Shown piece by piece: positions 17,026 to 25,149 of a stretch of DNA of 64,000 bases; the stretch's first letter is position 1; each line of letters begins with the position of its first letter. The DNA is from Pseudarthrobacter enclensis. Its GTDB lineage: Bacteria > Actinomycetota > Actinomycetes > Actinomycetales > Micrococcaceae. The notes below the pieces were generated by a model. The model was not told the DNA's origin, made no database searches, and was given only the letters and a program-made list of their open reading frames with translations. The stretch spans positions 558,001 through 622,000 of the forward strand of contig NZ_KQ758600.1 in NCBI RefSeq assembly GCF_001457025.1, written 5' to 3'. The translations under genes and the position numbers were made by a program.

Positions 17026-18351
17026 TTATTTTTCGAGCGTGATGAGCAGCTCATGGGCACCGGCAGCGGCGGCGCCCATGGACTCGAGCACGGTCACGGT
17101 CCGCAGGCGTGAGGCGGCGTCAGCTTCCGGCCCGGCGCACTGGCCTTGCGGGGAGTCGGCCGCTACCGAACACCAGCGGTAAGGATCCGTGACCATCACC
17201 GTGGGCGCCCAGGCCAGGTCTGTGACGGACCAGGATCCGGCGGCGTCCTGCCCGAACTGGACACGCAGAAGAAGCCCCTCGCCATTGAGTACCGACCGGG
17301 CAGACACCTCCGCGATCCCGTTGCCCAGCCCGTAGGCGATCCAGGTGCCGTGGTGGTTCTCCAAAGGCAGCACTGACCGGCTGCCATGGCCGTAGACAAG
17401 GGTGAACTGGCCGCTGTCCGCCAGCGCGTGCGCCACCTCCTTTTGCCGGGCATTAGGGACGGCGGAGAATTCGTCTCCTGCGTGCATGGCGCCGATGACC
17501 ACGTCTGCCCCCAGTTCGCGGGCCTTGCGGGCCTTGGCCACCATGGCGGCCGGATCCAGCATGTCCACCTGCCACGGATACTCCGTCGCCCGCCCGTTGA
17601 GTCTGTCCGTTCCGGCGATGACGGCCACCTTCGCCGCCGCTGCCTGCAGGATGAGGATTTCACCGGACTCCCTGGCAGTCCGGTAGGAGCCGGTGTGCTG
17701 CACGCCGGCGGCGTCCAGGGCGTCCAGGGTCCGGAGCAGCCCGTCCGAGGCCCGGTCCGCTGAGTGCCGGCCGGCCGTGGTGCATGCTTCGTAGCCGATG
17801 TCCTTGGCGGCGGCGATAATCTGCGGCGGCAGGTTGTAGGACGGACGGGCGGCAAAAGGGCCGTCCGGCAGGCCCACGGGGGCGTCCAGGTGGCAGACGG
17901 CGAGGTCGCTCCCGTCCAGGTACCGGCGCTGCCCTTCCAGGCCCGGCACAAGATCCGTGCCCGAATGTCCGGCAGCCGCCGCATCCTTCCCGGCCTGCTC
18001 CCAGAGCGCACGGTCCACGGCCATGTCGCCGGTGAGCACGACTGATGTGCACCGCAACACAGGGCACCGCGGGCCCGTCCCCGGCGTCGGAACAGGCGTT
18101 GGACCCGGCGTGGCTGCCGGGCTGGCCGGGGAGCCTGCGGGTGCCCGGGCGTCCGACGGCGGTGGCGGACCTTCCGGAGAAGCGGCGCCTTCCACGGTGG
18201 CCGCCGGGGCGGATCCGTCCTGGGCGGCAAGCACGCCGCAGCCGGTCAGCGCGACGCCAAGCAGGGAGAGCCCGGCAAGGACGCGGGTCCCTTGCCACAG
18301 TCCCTGACGCATGTTGAAGCGCCCGGGCGCCTTCCCGGTTCTTGTCCCCAT
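17026..18351 (-). CDS. CapA/PgsA-family poly-gamma-glutamate-type lipoprotein
   Basis: A 441-residue secreted protein with a lipoprotein signal peptide (LSLLGVALTGC, lipobox LTGC at about residue 38) followed by an 80-residue Pro/Ala/Thr linker. The rest is a CapA-like metallophosphoesterase-fold domain: VVLTGDMAVDRALWE, LAVCHLDAPVG, VVIGAMHAGDEF, LVYGHGSRSVLPLE and GTWIAYGLGNGI. In Bacillus CapA acts in poly-gamma-glutamate export, but no capB/capC neighbours are present, so the substrate is unknown. The start ATG 18351 is chosen from a candidate leaderless promoter; ATG 18312 would still leave the signal peptide. The long upstream open frame to 19578 is antisense to the M3 peptidase and is not coding. 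Confidence 0.82.
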   Translation of the reverse strand: MGTRTGKAPGRFNMRQGLWQGTRVLAGLSLLGVALTGCGVLAAQDGSAPAATVEGAASPEGPPPPSDARAPAGSPASPAATPGPTPVPTPGTGPRCPVLRCTSVVLTGDMAVDRALWEQAGKDAAAAGHSGTDLVPGLEGQRRYLDGSDLAVCHLDAPVGLPDGPFAARPSYNLPPQIIAAAKDIGYEACTTAGRHSADRASDGLLRTLDALDAAGVQHTGSYRTARESGEILILQAAAAKVAVIAGTDRLNGRATEYPWQVDMLDPAAMVAKARKARELGADVVIGAMHAGDEFSAVPNARQKEVAHALADSGQFTLVYGHGSRSVLPLENHHGTWIAYGLGNGIAEVSARSVLNGEGLLLRVQFGQDAAGSWSVTDLAWAPTVMVTDPYRWCSVAADSPQGQCAGPEADAASRLRTVTVLESMGAAAAGAHELLITLEK

Positions 18352-18358
18352 AGGGAAG

Positions 18359-18364
18359 AGTGTA
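18359..18364 (-). promoter_or_regulatory. Candidate -10 element, leaderless CapA-like gene
   Basis: On the minus strand TACACT is followed by seven bases (CTTCCCT) and the ATG at 18351. The start codon has no Shine-Dalgarno sequence, so a leaderless transcript is likely. Confidence 0.4.
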
Positions 18365-18435
18365 AGAAGGCTGACCAGCAGGAACACGCATTTGCGCGCG
18401 TTGAGAAGCGTGCCCCCATATGAAAGGTTGTGTTC

Positions 18436-20448
18436 ATGACGAACCCCCTGCTCGCCGCCAGTCCACTCCCCTACGGTCTTCCGCCTTTCGCGGAAATTGA
18501 GGCGGCCCATTACGCCGAGGCCTTGGAAGCCGGCCTCGCGGAGCACCGTGCCGAGATTGCCGCCATCACCGGTAACCCCGAACCGGCCACCCTGGACAAT
18601 ACGGCCGTGGCGATGGAGCGGTCCGGGCAGCTGCTGGGACGGGCGGCGGCGTCCTTCTTCACGCTTGCGTCCGCGGACTCCTCCGACGACATCAAGGACC
18701 TTGAGACCCGGTATTCCCCGTTGCTTTCCGCGCATCAGGACGACATCTTCCTGGACCGGGCCCTGTACAGCCGGTTCCTCGCCATCGACACCAGCGCCTG
18801 CAACCCGGAGTCCGCCAGGCTGGTGGAGGACTACCTCAAGGAGTTCAGGCAGTCCGGCATCCAGCTTGGGGAGCAGCAACAGGAACGGCTGCGGACACTG
18901 AATGCCGAGCTGTCCCGGTTGGGCACGGAATTCGGCCAGCGCGTCAAGGAGGGCATGAAGTCCGCGGCGCTGCTGCTGGACAACGCCGCGGAACTGGCGG
19001 GCCTTCCGGCAGACGAGGTCTCGGCGGCCGCCGCGGCAGCCCGTGCGACCGGGCACGACGGCAAATACCTGCTGACCCTGATCCAGCCCGGCAACCAGCC
19101 TGCCCTGGCGTCGCTCGAAAACCGGACCGTCCGCCGTCGGCTGTTCGAGGCCTCGGTGGCACGGGGCAGTGACGGAGGCAGCCTCGACGTCCTGGACCTG
19201 GCCCGGGAGATGGCCGGGCTTCGGGCGGAGAAGGCCCGGCTGCTGGGTTTCGCCAACTACGCCGAACTTGTGGCCGACCGCCAGACGGCGCCGGACTTCG
19301 AGGCAGTGCAGAGCATGCTCAGCCGGATGGCACCGGCGGCGGTCCGCAACGCCGACGCCGAGGCGGCCGCCCTTGCCGAGGTTGCCGGGCACCCCTTGGA
19401 GGCGTGGGACTGGGCGTACTACGCGGCAAGGGTCCGGAAGGAAAAGTACGACGTCGACGAGCAGGCACTCCGCCCGTATTTCGAACTGGACCGGGTCCTC
19501 CGGGACGGGGTGTTCCACGCTGCCACCTCGCTGTATGGAATCACCTTCCACGAACGGGATGACCTCGCCGGCTATCACCCTGATGTCAGGGTCTGGGAGG
19601 TGCGTGACGCGGACGGCAGCGGACTGGGGCTGTTCCTCGGCGACTACTACAGCAGGGAGTCCAAGCGCGGCGGGGCCTGGATGAACTCGCTCGTGGACCA
19701 GTCAGGGCTGCTGGGCGACAGGCCGGTGGTCATCAACAACCTGAACATCTCCAAGCCGCCGGCGGGCGAGCCGACGCTCCTGACCCTGGATGAGGTCCGG
19801 ACCGCCTTCCACGAGTTCGGCCATGCCCTCCACGGCCTGTTCTCCAACGTCACGTATCCCCGGTTCTCCGGGACCTCCGTGCCCCGGGACTTTGTGGAGT
19901 ACCCGTCGCAAGTCAACGAAATGTGGATCATGTGGCCCGAGGTCCTGGCCAACTATGCCCGGCACTCCGTCAGTGGGGAACCGTTGGCACAGGACGTCGT
20001 CGACCGCCTGAATGAATCCCGGTTGTGGGGTGAAGGTTTCGCCACCACCGAATACCTGGGCGCGGCCTTGCTGGACCTGGCGTGGCACACGCTCGAGCCC
20101 GGGGAGGTGCCGGAGGATGGACTGGAATTCGAAGCCAAGGCGCTGGCCGCCGCCGGGATAGCGCATCCACTGATTCCGCCGCGGTACCGGACCGGCTACT
20201 TCCAGCACATTTTTGCCGGGGCGGGCTACGCGGCCGGGTACTACTCCTACATCTGGAGCGAGGTCCTGGACGCCGAGACGGTGGATTGGTTCACGGAAAG
20301 CGGCGGACTGACCCGCGAAAACGGTGACCGCTTCCGGCAGGAGCTCCTGTCCCGCGGCAACAGCCGCGACCCCCTGGAGTCGTTCCGGATCCTGAGGGGC
20401 CGGGACGCCAAACTGGAGCCGCTGCTCAAGCGCCGCGGCCTCGACTAA
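18436..20448 (+). CDS. M3 family zinc oligopeptidase (Dcp/OpdA-like)
   Basis: Cytoplasmic metallopeptidase that cleaves short peptides. The 670-residue product is almost wholly helical and has the thermolysin-like zinc site HEFGH at residues 459-463 in TAFHEFGHALHGLF, with the further ligand Glu and the substrate-binding FSGTSVPRDFVEYPSQ and GYFQHIFAGAGYAAGYYSY patterns typical of M3A enzymes. The ATG at 18436 has GAAAGG eight bases upstream; the GTG two codons earlier lacks spacing. It is divergent from the CapA-like gene (84 bp) and convergent with pdxS. Confidence 0.95.
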   Translation: MTNPLLAASPLPYGLPPFAEIEAAHYAEALEAGLAEHRAEIAAITGNPEPATLDNTAVAMERSGQLLGRAAASFFTLASADSSDDIKDLETRYSPLLSAHQDDIFLDRALYSRFLAIDTSACNPESARLVEDYLKEFRQSGIQLGEQQQERLRTLNAELSRLGTEFGQRVKEGMKSAALLLDNAAELAGLPADEVSAAAAAARATGHDGKYLLTLIQPGNQPALASLENRTVRRRLFEASVARGSDGGSLDVLDLAREMAGLRAEKARLLGFANYAELVADRQTAPDFEAVQSMLSRMAPAAVRNADAEAAALAEVAGHPLEAWDWAYYAARVRKEKYDVDEQALRPYFELDRVLRDGVFHAATSLYGITFHERDDLAGYHPDVRVWEVRDADGSGLGLFLGDYYSRESKRGGAWMNSLVDQSGLLGDRPVVINNLNISKPPAGEPTLLTLDEVRTAFHEFGHALHGLFSNVTYPRFSGTSVPRDFVEYPSQVNEMWIMWPEVLANYARHSVSGEPLAQDVVDRLNESRLWGEGFATTEYLGAALLDLAWHTLEPGEVPEDGLEFEAKALAAAGIAHPLIPPRYRTGYFQHIFAGAGYAAGYYSYIWSEVLDAETVDWFTESGGLTRENGDRFRQELLSRGNSRDPLESFRILRGRDAKLEPLLKRRGLD

Positions 20449-20461
20449 CGCCGTCCCCTCC

Positions 20462-20527
20462 CCCAACTAGGTAGCAGTAAGTGTCGTTTTGGAGCCCCAA
20501 AACGACACTTACTGCTACCTACTTGGG
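20462..20527. repeat. Near-perfect 31-bp inverted repeat (hairpin element)
   Basis: Arms 20462-20492 and 20497-20527 are complementary with a single mismatch and a four-base AGCC loop; the central motif is GTAGCAGTAAGTGTCG. It is more AT-rich than its surroundings and is 14 bp after the M3 peptidase stop. It could act as a bidirectional terminator, but the arm length and base composition also suit a dispersed intergenic palindrome family. I see only this one copy in the window. Confidence 0.85.
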
Positions 20528-20535
20528 TTAAAAGA

Positions 20536-20579
20536 ACGACGCCGGTCCCCCACCGAAAGAGGTGAGGAACCGGCGTCGT
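20536..20579 (-). terminator. Terminator of pdxS
   Basis: On the minus strand ACGACGCCGGT (20569-20579 read in reverse) pairs with ACCGGCGTCGT, with a partly paired interior, and is followed by TTCTTTT. Stem plus U-rich tail fits intrinsic termination of the pdxS transcript. The 150 bp between it and pdxS (20580-20732) show no gene. Confidence 0.75.
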
Positions 20580-20732
20580 ACTTTACAAACGGAACCGAAG
20601 CGCAAGGCGGTGCGGTCCGGCAGCGTGCGTAAAAGGGGCCCCGGCCCAGCCACGCACCCATATGGCGGCAGCGGGAGCCGGGGAATAGCACGCAGAGGAT
20701 CGCGCCGTCCGGCGCGTCACAGAGGGCGGAGG

Positions 20733-21659
20733 TTACCAGCCGCGCTCAGCCAGGCGGTGCGGCTGGGGGATCTCGTCGACGTTGATGCCCACCATGGCTT
20801 CGCCCAGGCCGCGGGAGGCCTTGGCGATGACGTCGGGGTCGTCGTAGAAGGTGGTGGCCTTCACGACGGCGGCCGCGCGCTGGGCGGGGTTGCCGGACTT
20901 GAAGATGCCGGAGCCGACGAACACGCCGTCGGCGCCGAGCTGCATCATCATCGCGGCGTCAGCCGGGGTGGCGATGCCGCCGGCGGTGAACAGCACCACC
21001 GGGAGCTTGCCGTTGGCGGCAACTTCCTTGACCAGTTCGTACGGGGCCTGCAGTTCCTTGGCGGCCACGTAGAGCTCGTCCTCGGGCAGGGAGGAGAGCT
21101 TGGCGATCTCGGCGCGGATCTTGCGCATGTGGCCGGTGGCGTTGGAAACGTCGCCGGTGCCGGCCTCGCCCTTGGACCGGATCATCGCCGCGCCCTCGTT
21201 GATGCGGCGCAGGGCCTCACCGAGGTTGGTGGCGCCACAGACGAAGGGAACCGTGAAGTTCCACTTGTCGATGTGGTTGATATAGTCGGCCGGGGTGAGG
21301 ACCTCGGACTCGTCAATGTAGTCCACGCCGAGGGACTGCAGGACCTGGGCTTCGACGAAGTGGCCGATGCGGGCCTTGGCCATCACGGGGATGGACACGG
21401 CATCGATGATCTGGTCAATCATGTCCGGATCGGACATGCGGGACACGCCGCCCTGGGCGCGGATATCGGCCGGAACACGCTCCAGCGCCATGACTGCCAC
21501 GGCACCGGCATCTTCGGCGATGCGGGCCTGCTCGACGTTGACGACGTCCATGATGACGCCGCCCTTGAGCATCTCGGCCATGCCACGCTTCACACGGCTG
21601 CTGCCCGTGACGCTGTTCGCGGAGGAACCGGCCTCGTTGCTTACATCAGGTGTAGACAC
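20733..21659 (-). CDS. pdxS: Pyridoxal 5'-phosphate synthase lyase subunit PdxS
   Basis: TIM-barrel subunit that builds PLP from ribose 5-phosphate, glyceraldehyde 3-phosphate and PdxT-derived ammonia. The 308-residue protein has [60 protein letters not shown] and the phosphate-binding [20 protein letters not shown]. The start is GTG 21659 with AGGGG before it; a longer frame to 21755 runs into non-coding sequence. It is separated from pdxT in this genome. Upstream (21660-21795) lies a GC hairpin and an AT-rich GTATATAAG stretch that may hold its promoter. Confidence 0.96.
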   Translation of the reverse strand: MSTPDVSNEAGSSANSVTGSSRVKRGMAEMLKGGVIMDVVNVEQARIAEDAGAVAVMALERVPADIRAQGGVSRMSDPDMIDQIIDAVSIPVMAKARIGHFVEAQVLQSLGVDYIDESEVLTPADYINHIDKWNFTVPFVCGATNLGEALRRINEGAAMIRSKGEAGTGDVSNATGHMRKIRAEIAKLSSLPEDELYVAAKELQAPYELVKEVAANGKLPVVLFTAGGIATPADAAMMMQLGADGVFVGSGIFKSGNPAQRAAAVVKATTFYDDPDVIAKASRGLGEAMVGINVDEIPQPHRLAERGW

Positions 21660-21795
21660 AAAAACCCCTATGGGTAGACAGATGATCTTCGCCGGGCATG
21701 CGGCGGCAACTGCCGGGGGTGCACGCACGGGTTGCCGGGTCGCTTGACCGGGCACTTATATACTAGTCCCCCGGTGACCGCCGGGCTTAATTGCG

Positions 21796-22419
21796 TTAAT
21801 CCGCGGGAAATGGTTGTGCCAGCGCCTGACGCCGGACTGATGCCACCCGCTGGACCACTGTAATGAGGCTCGCCAGGGCAAGCAGCACGAGCGTGGCCAG
21901 GAGCACCAGGGGCGGCAGGCCGAGACCGGTCAGGCCGGTCACCACCAGCACCGATACCAGCCGTTCGGCCCGCTCCGCGATGCCGACGTTGGCGGTGAAG
22001 CCGAGGGATTCGGCTTTGGCCCGCGCGTAGGACACCACCATGCCCAGCACCAGGCACACCATGGCGGCCGCAGCAATGGGAGTGCTGCCTCCGCCGGTGA
22101 AGAACCACACCGCGAGGCCGGCGAACAGGGCACCATCGGCGATCCGGTCCAGGGTGGAGTCCAGGAAGTTGCCCCAGCGGCTCTTGACGTCCTGCATCCT
22201 GGCCATGATGCCGTCCAGGACGTCGGAGAAGATGAACGCGGTGATGAACACCGTTCCCCAGAACAGCTGGCCCATCGGGTAGAAGACCAGGGCGCCGGCG
22301 GCCACGCCGAGGGTGCCGGCGATGGTGACAGCGTCCGGCGAGACGCCCATGCGCAGCAGCCAGCGGGCCAGTGGGGTGAACAGTGCGGTGAAGAAGCCGC
22401 GGGCGTGCCTATTCAGCAT
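21796..22419 (-). CDS. pgsA: CDP-alcohol phosphatidyltransferase, probable phosphatidylinositol-phosphate synthase
   Basis: Membrane enzyme that joins CDP-diacylglycerol to myo-inositol phosphate, the first step to actinobacterial phosphatidylinositol. The 207-residue protein has five or six hydrophobic helices and the full family signature DxxDGxxAR...G...D...D (DVLDGIMAR, then GNFLDSTLD). The gene overlaps the HIT gene by 11 bases. In mycobacteria the same thrS-HIT-pgsA order is followed by an acyltransferase and PimA; those are not in this window, where pdxS comes next. Confidence 0.9.
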   Translation of the reverse strand: MLNRHARGFFTALFTPLARWLLRMGVSPDAVTIAGTLGVAAGALVFYPMGQLFWGTVFITAFIFSDVLDGIMARMQDVKSRWGNFLDSTLDRIADGALFAGLAVWFFTGGGSTPIAAAAMVCLVLGMVVSYARAKAESLGFTANVGIAERAERLVSVLVVTGLTGLGLPPLVLLATLVLLALASLITVVQRVASVRRQALAQPFPAD

Positions 22420-22996
22420 CCGACTCCCCGGGCCATGCCTCGGCCACCATCTGGCGGACTTCGTCGAGGGTCTGTGTGATGGCCTTGGTCTGGGCGATGA
22501 TGGGGAAGAAATTCCCGTCGCCGCCCCAGCGCGGAACGATGTGCTGGTGGAGGTGGGCGGCGATGCCGGCGCCGCCCACCACGCCCTGGTTCATGCCCAG
22601 GTTGAACCCGCCGGGGTTGGAGACCTTGCGCAGGACCCGCATCGCCGTCTGGGACAGGTCGGCGAACTCTGCCGTTTCCTCCAGCGTCAGGTCCGTGTAG
22701 TCGGGGATGTGCCGGTAGGGACATACCAGGAGATGCCCGGGGTTGTATGGGAAGAGATTCAGCACCACGTAGCAGGTCTTGCCGCGGTAGACGATGAGGG
22801 CGTCCTCATCGGTGCGGCCGGGACCCAGGCAGAACGGACAGTCGTTCTGGTTTTTGAACTGGTGCTGTCCCCCCTTGATGTAGGCCATCCGGTGCGGAGT
22901 CCACAGGCGCTGGAAGGCGTCCGGAACACCGGCGAGGGCAAAGTCGTCGGTTACGCCGGGATCACCTGGATACCCGGAGCCTGTGTTCTCCTGCAC
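22409..22996 (-). CDS. HIT family protein (diadenosine polyphosphate phosphorylase/hydrolase-like)
   Basis: Nucleotide-binding protein of the histidine-triad superfamily, 195 residues. The triad HLHQHIVPRW is at about 147-156; an N-terminal CPFC pair (residues 53-56) suggests a bound metal, and GHLLVCPYRHIPDYTDL is typical. The equivalent mycobacterial protein between thrS and pgsA has been described as an Ap4A phosphorylase, which is the best functional guess. The start is GTG 22996, only 15 bp from the thrS stop, so the three genes form an operon. Confidence 0.92.
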   Translation of the reverse strand: MQENTGSGYPGDPGVTDDFALAGVPDAFQRLWTPHRMAYIKGGQHQFKNQNDCPFCLGPGRTDEDALIVYRGKTCYVVLNLFPYNPGHLLVCPYRHIPDYTDLTLEETAEFADLSQTAMRVLRKVSNPGGFNLGMNQGVVGGAGIAAHLHQHIVPRWGGDGNFFPIIAQTKAITQTLDEVRQMVAEAWPGESDAE

Positions 22997-23011
22997 GGGG
23001 ATGTCCGTTCG

Positions 23012-25021
23012 TTAGCTGGTCCGGTTGCGTACGGCCTCGGTGATCCGCTTGACCGCCTCGGACACCGGCACGCCGTTGTCCTGGCTTCCGTCACGGAACC
23101 GGAAGGATACGGCGCCTGCCTCGGCGTCGTCGCCGCCCGCGATCAGCACGAACGGGATCTTGTCCTTGCTGGCGGTGCGGATCTTCTTGGGGAACCTGTC
23201 CGAGGAGGTGTCCACCTCGGCGCGGATACCGGCGGCCTTGAGCTGGTCGACGACGTCGAACATGTACTCGTTGAAGGTCTCCGCCACCGGGATGCCCACC
23301 ACCTGTACCGGGGAGAGCCAGGCCGGGAAGGCACCGGCGTAGTGCTCGGTGAGGACACCCATGAACCGCTCCACTGAGCCGAAGAGTGCACGGTGGATCA
23401 TGACCGGGCGCTGGCGGCTGCCATCGGCGGCCTGGAACTCCAGTTCGAAGCGTTCGGGCAGGTTGAAGTCCAGCTGGATGGTGGACATCTGCCAGGTGCG
23501 GCCCAGCGCGTCCTTGGCCTGGACGGAGATCTTGGGACCGTAGAAAGCCGCTCCGCCCGGATCCGGAACCAGTTCCAGGCCGGACTCCTGGGCCACTTCG
23601 GCGAGGGTGCGGGTGGCTTCCTCCCAGGTGGCGTCGTCGCCCACGTACTTCTCGGGGTCCTTGGTGGACAGTTCCAGGTAGAAGTCGTTGAGCCCGTAGT
23701 CCTTGAGGAGGTCCAGGACGAAGGTCAGGGTCTTGGTGAGCTCGTCCTTCATCTGCTCGCGGGTGCAGTAGATGTGGGCGTCGTCCTGTGTCATGCCGCG
23801 GACACGGGTCAGCCCGTGGACCACGCCCGACTTTTCGTAGCGGTAGACGGAGCCAAACTCGAAGAGCCGCAGCGGCAGTTCGCGGTAGGAGCGGCCGCGG
23901 GACCGGAAGATGAGGTTGTGCATGGGGCAGTTCATCGGCTTCAGGTAGTAGTCCTGGCCGGGCTTGCGCACAGTGCCGTCCTCGTTGAGTTCGGCGTCCA
24001 CGTGCATGGCCGGGAACATGCCGTCCTTGTACCAGTCCAGGTGGCCGGAGACCTCGTACAGGTGGCCCTTGGTGATGTGTGGTGTGTAAACGAACTCATA
24101 GCCGGCCTCAACGTGGCGCTGGCGCGAGTAGTCCTCCATCTCCTTGCGGATGATGCCGCCCTTGGGGTGGAAGACCGGCAGGCCTGACCCGAGTTCATCC
24201 GGGAAGGAGAACAGGTCCAGCTCGGAACCCAGCTTGCGGTGGTCGCGGCGTTCGGCCTCGGCGATCCGCTCCTGGTAGGCCTTGAGGTCGTCCTTGGTGG
24301 GCCAGGCGGTGCCGTAGATCCGCTGCAGCTGCTGGTTCTTCTGGTTTCCCAGCCAGTAGGCGGACGAGGAGCGGGTCAGTGCGAAGGCGTTGGAGATGAG
24401 CTTGGTGTTGGGCAGGTGCGGGCCGCGGCAGAGATCACACCAGACGGTGGTCCCTTCCTTGCGTTCCACGTTGTCGTAGATGGTGATGTCGCCGGCACCG
24501 ACCTCGACGTTCACGCCCTCGCCGGCCTCGGCGGCGTCGTTTTTCTTGCCCAGCAGCTCAAGCTTGTAGGGCTCGTCCTTCATGGCCTCGCGGGCTTCGT
24601 CGTCGGTGACGACACGGCGGACGAACTTCTGGTTCTGGTTGATGATCTTCTGCATCATCTTCTCGAGGGTCTTGAGGTCCTCGGGGGTGAAGGGTTCGGC
24701 GACGTCGAAGTCGAAGTAGAACCCGTCGGTGATGTAGGGGCCGATGCCCAGCTTGGCGTCGGGGCGCAGCTGCTGGACAGCCTGGGCCATGACGTGGGCG
24801 GTGGAGTGCCGCAGGACGTTGAGGCCGTCCGGTGATTCGATGGTGACGCCTTCAACGTCGGCGCCGTCGGGCAGCTCCTGGTCAAGGTCCTTCAGTTCGC
24901 CGTTGACGCGGGCCACGACGACGTCGCGGCGCTCAAAAAAGAGTTCCGCACCGGTTGTCCCGGTAGTCACCTTTGTCTCTTCGCCATCGACGACGAGGGT
25001 GATCTGCTGGGCATCTGACAC
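23012..25021 (-). CDS. thrS: Threonyl-tRNA synthetase
   Basis: Class II synthetase that charges tRNA-Thr. The 669-residue protein contains an N-terminal TGS domain, the editing domain with [12 protein letters not shown] (zinc-type HxxxH) and [11 protein letters not shown], the catalytic core with motif 2 ([19 protein letters not shown]), [14 protein letters not shown] and motif 3 ([19 protein letters not shown]), and a C-terminal anticodon-binding domain. The start is GTG 25021 with AGGAG six bases upstream. It leads the thrS-HIT-pgsA operon. I see no T-box in the 128-bp upstream gap. Confidence 0.98.
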   Translation of the reverse strand: MSDAQQITLVVDGEETKVTTGTTGAELFFERRDVVVARVNGELKDLDQELPDGADVEGVTIESPDGLNVLRHSTAHVMAQAVQQLRPDAKLGIGPYITDGFYFDFDVAEPFTPEDLKTLEKMMQKIINQNQKFVRRVVTDDEAREAMKDEPYKLELLGKKNDAAEAGEGVNVEVGAGDITIYDNVERKEGTTVWCDLCRGPHLPNTKLISNAFALTRSSSAYWLGNQKNQQLQRIYGTAWPTKDDLKAYQERIAEAERRDHRKLGSELDLFSFPDELGSGLPVFHPKGGIIRKEMEDYSRQRHVEAGYEFVYTPHITKGHLYEVSGHLDWYKDGMFPAMHVDAELNEDGTVRKPGQDYYLKPMNCPMHNLIFRSRGRSYRELPLRLFEFGSVYRYEKSGVVHGLTRVRGMTQDDAHIYCTREQMKDELTKTLTFVLDLLKDYGLNDFYLELSTKDPEKYVGDDATWEEATRTLAEVAQESGLELVPDPGGAAFYGPKISVQAKDALGRTWQMSTIQLDFNLPERFELEFQAADGSRQRPVMIHRALFGSVERFMGVLTEHYAGAFPAWLSPVQVVGIPVAETFNEYMFDVVDQLKAAGIRAEVDTSSDRFPKKIRTASKDKIPFVLIAGGDDAEAGAVSFRFRDGSQDNGVPVSEAVKRITEAVRNRTS

Positions 25022-25122
25022 GGGTGTCTCCTATTCAAAGTTGAGGCTTCATAGCTTGCGGCATACGGGGACCACAGCCAGCCATCGTCAATGCTATCGG
25101 TTCGGGAGAGGGCCGACCAACG

Positions 25123-25140
25123 CGGGACACGGTTGTCCCG
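25123..25140 (-). terminator. Short hairpin after dnaE2
   Basis: CGGGACA (25123-25129) and TGTCCCG (25134-25140) form a 7-bp stem with a four-base loop ten bases after the dnaE2 stop. No U-tract follows, so termination is only likely from position. Confidence 0.4.
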
Positions 25141-25149
25141 GGGCCCGGC

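Noticed and set aside
18352..19578. N-terminal extension of the CapA-like frame
   Set aside because: It is antisense to the M3 peptidase; the lipoprotein signal peptide begins at 18351 or 18312.
25123..25140. GGGAC...GTCCC palindrome read as a DevR box
   Set aside because: It is at the 3' end of dnaE2, far from the island, and a simple hairpin explains it.
25022..25149. T-box or other riboswitch before thrS
   Set aside because: No T-box sequence or specifier stem could be seen in 128 bp.
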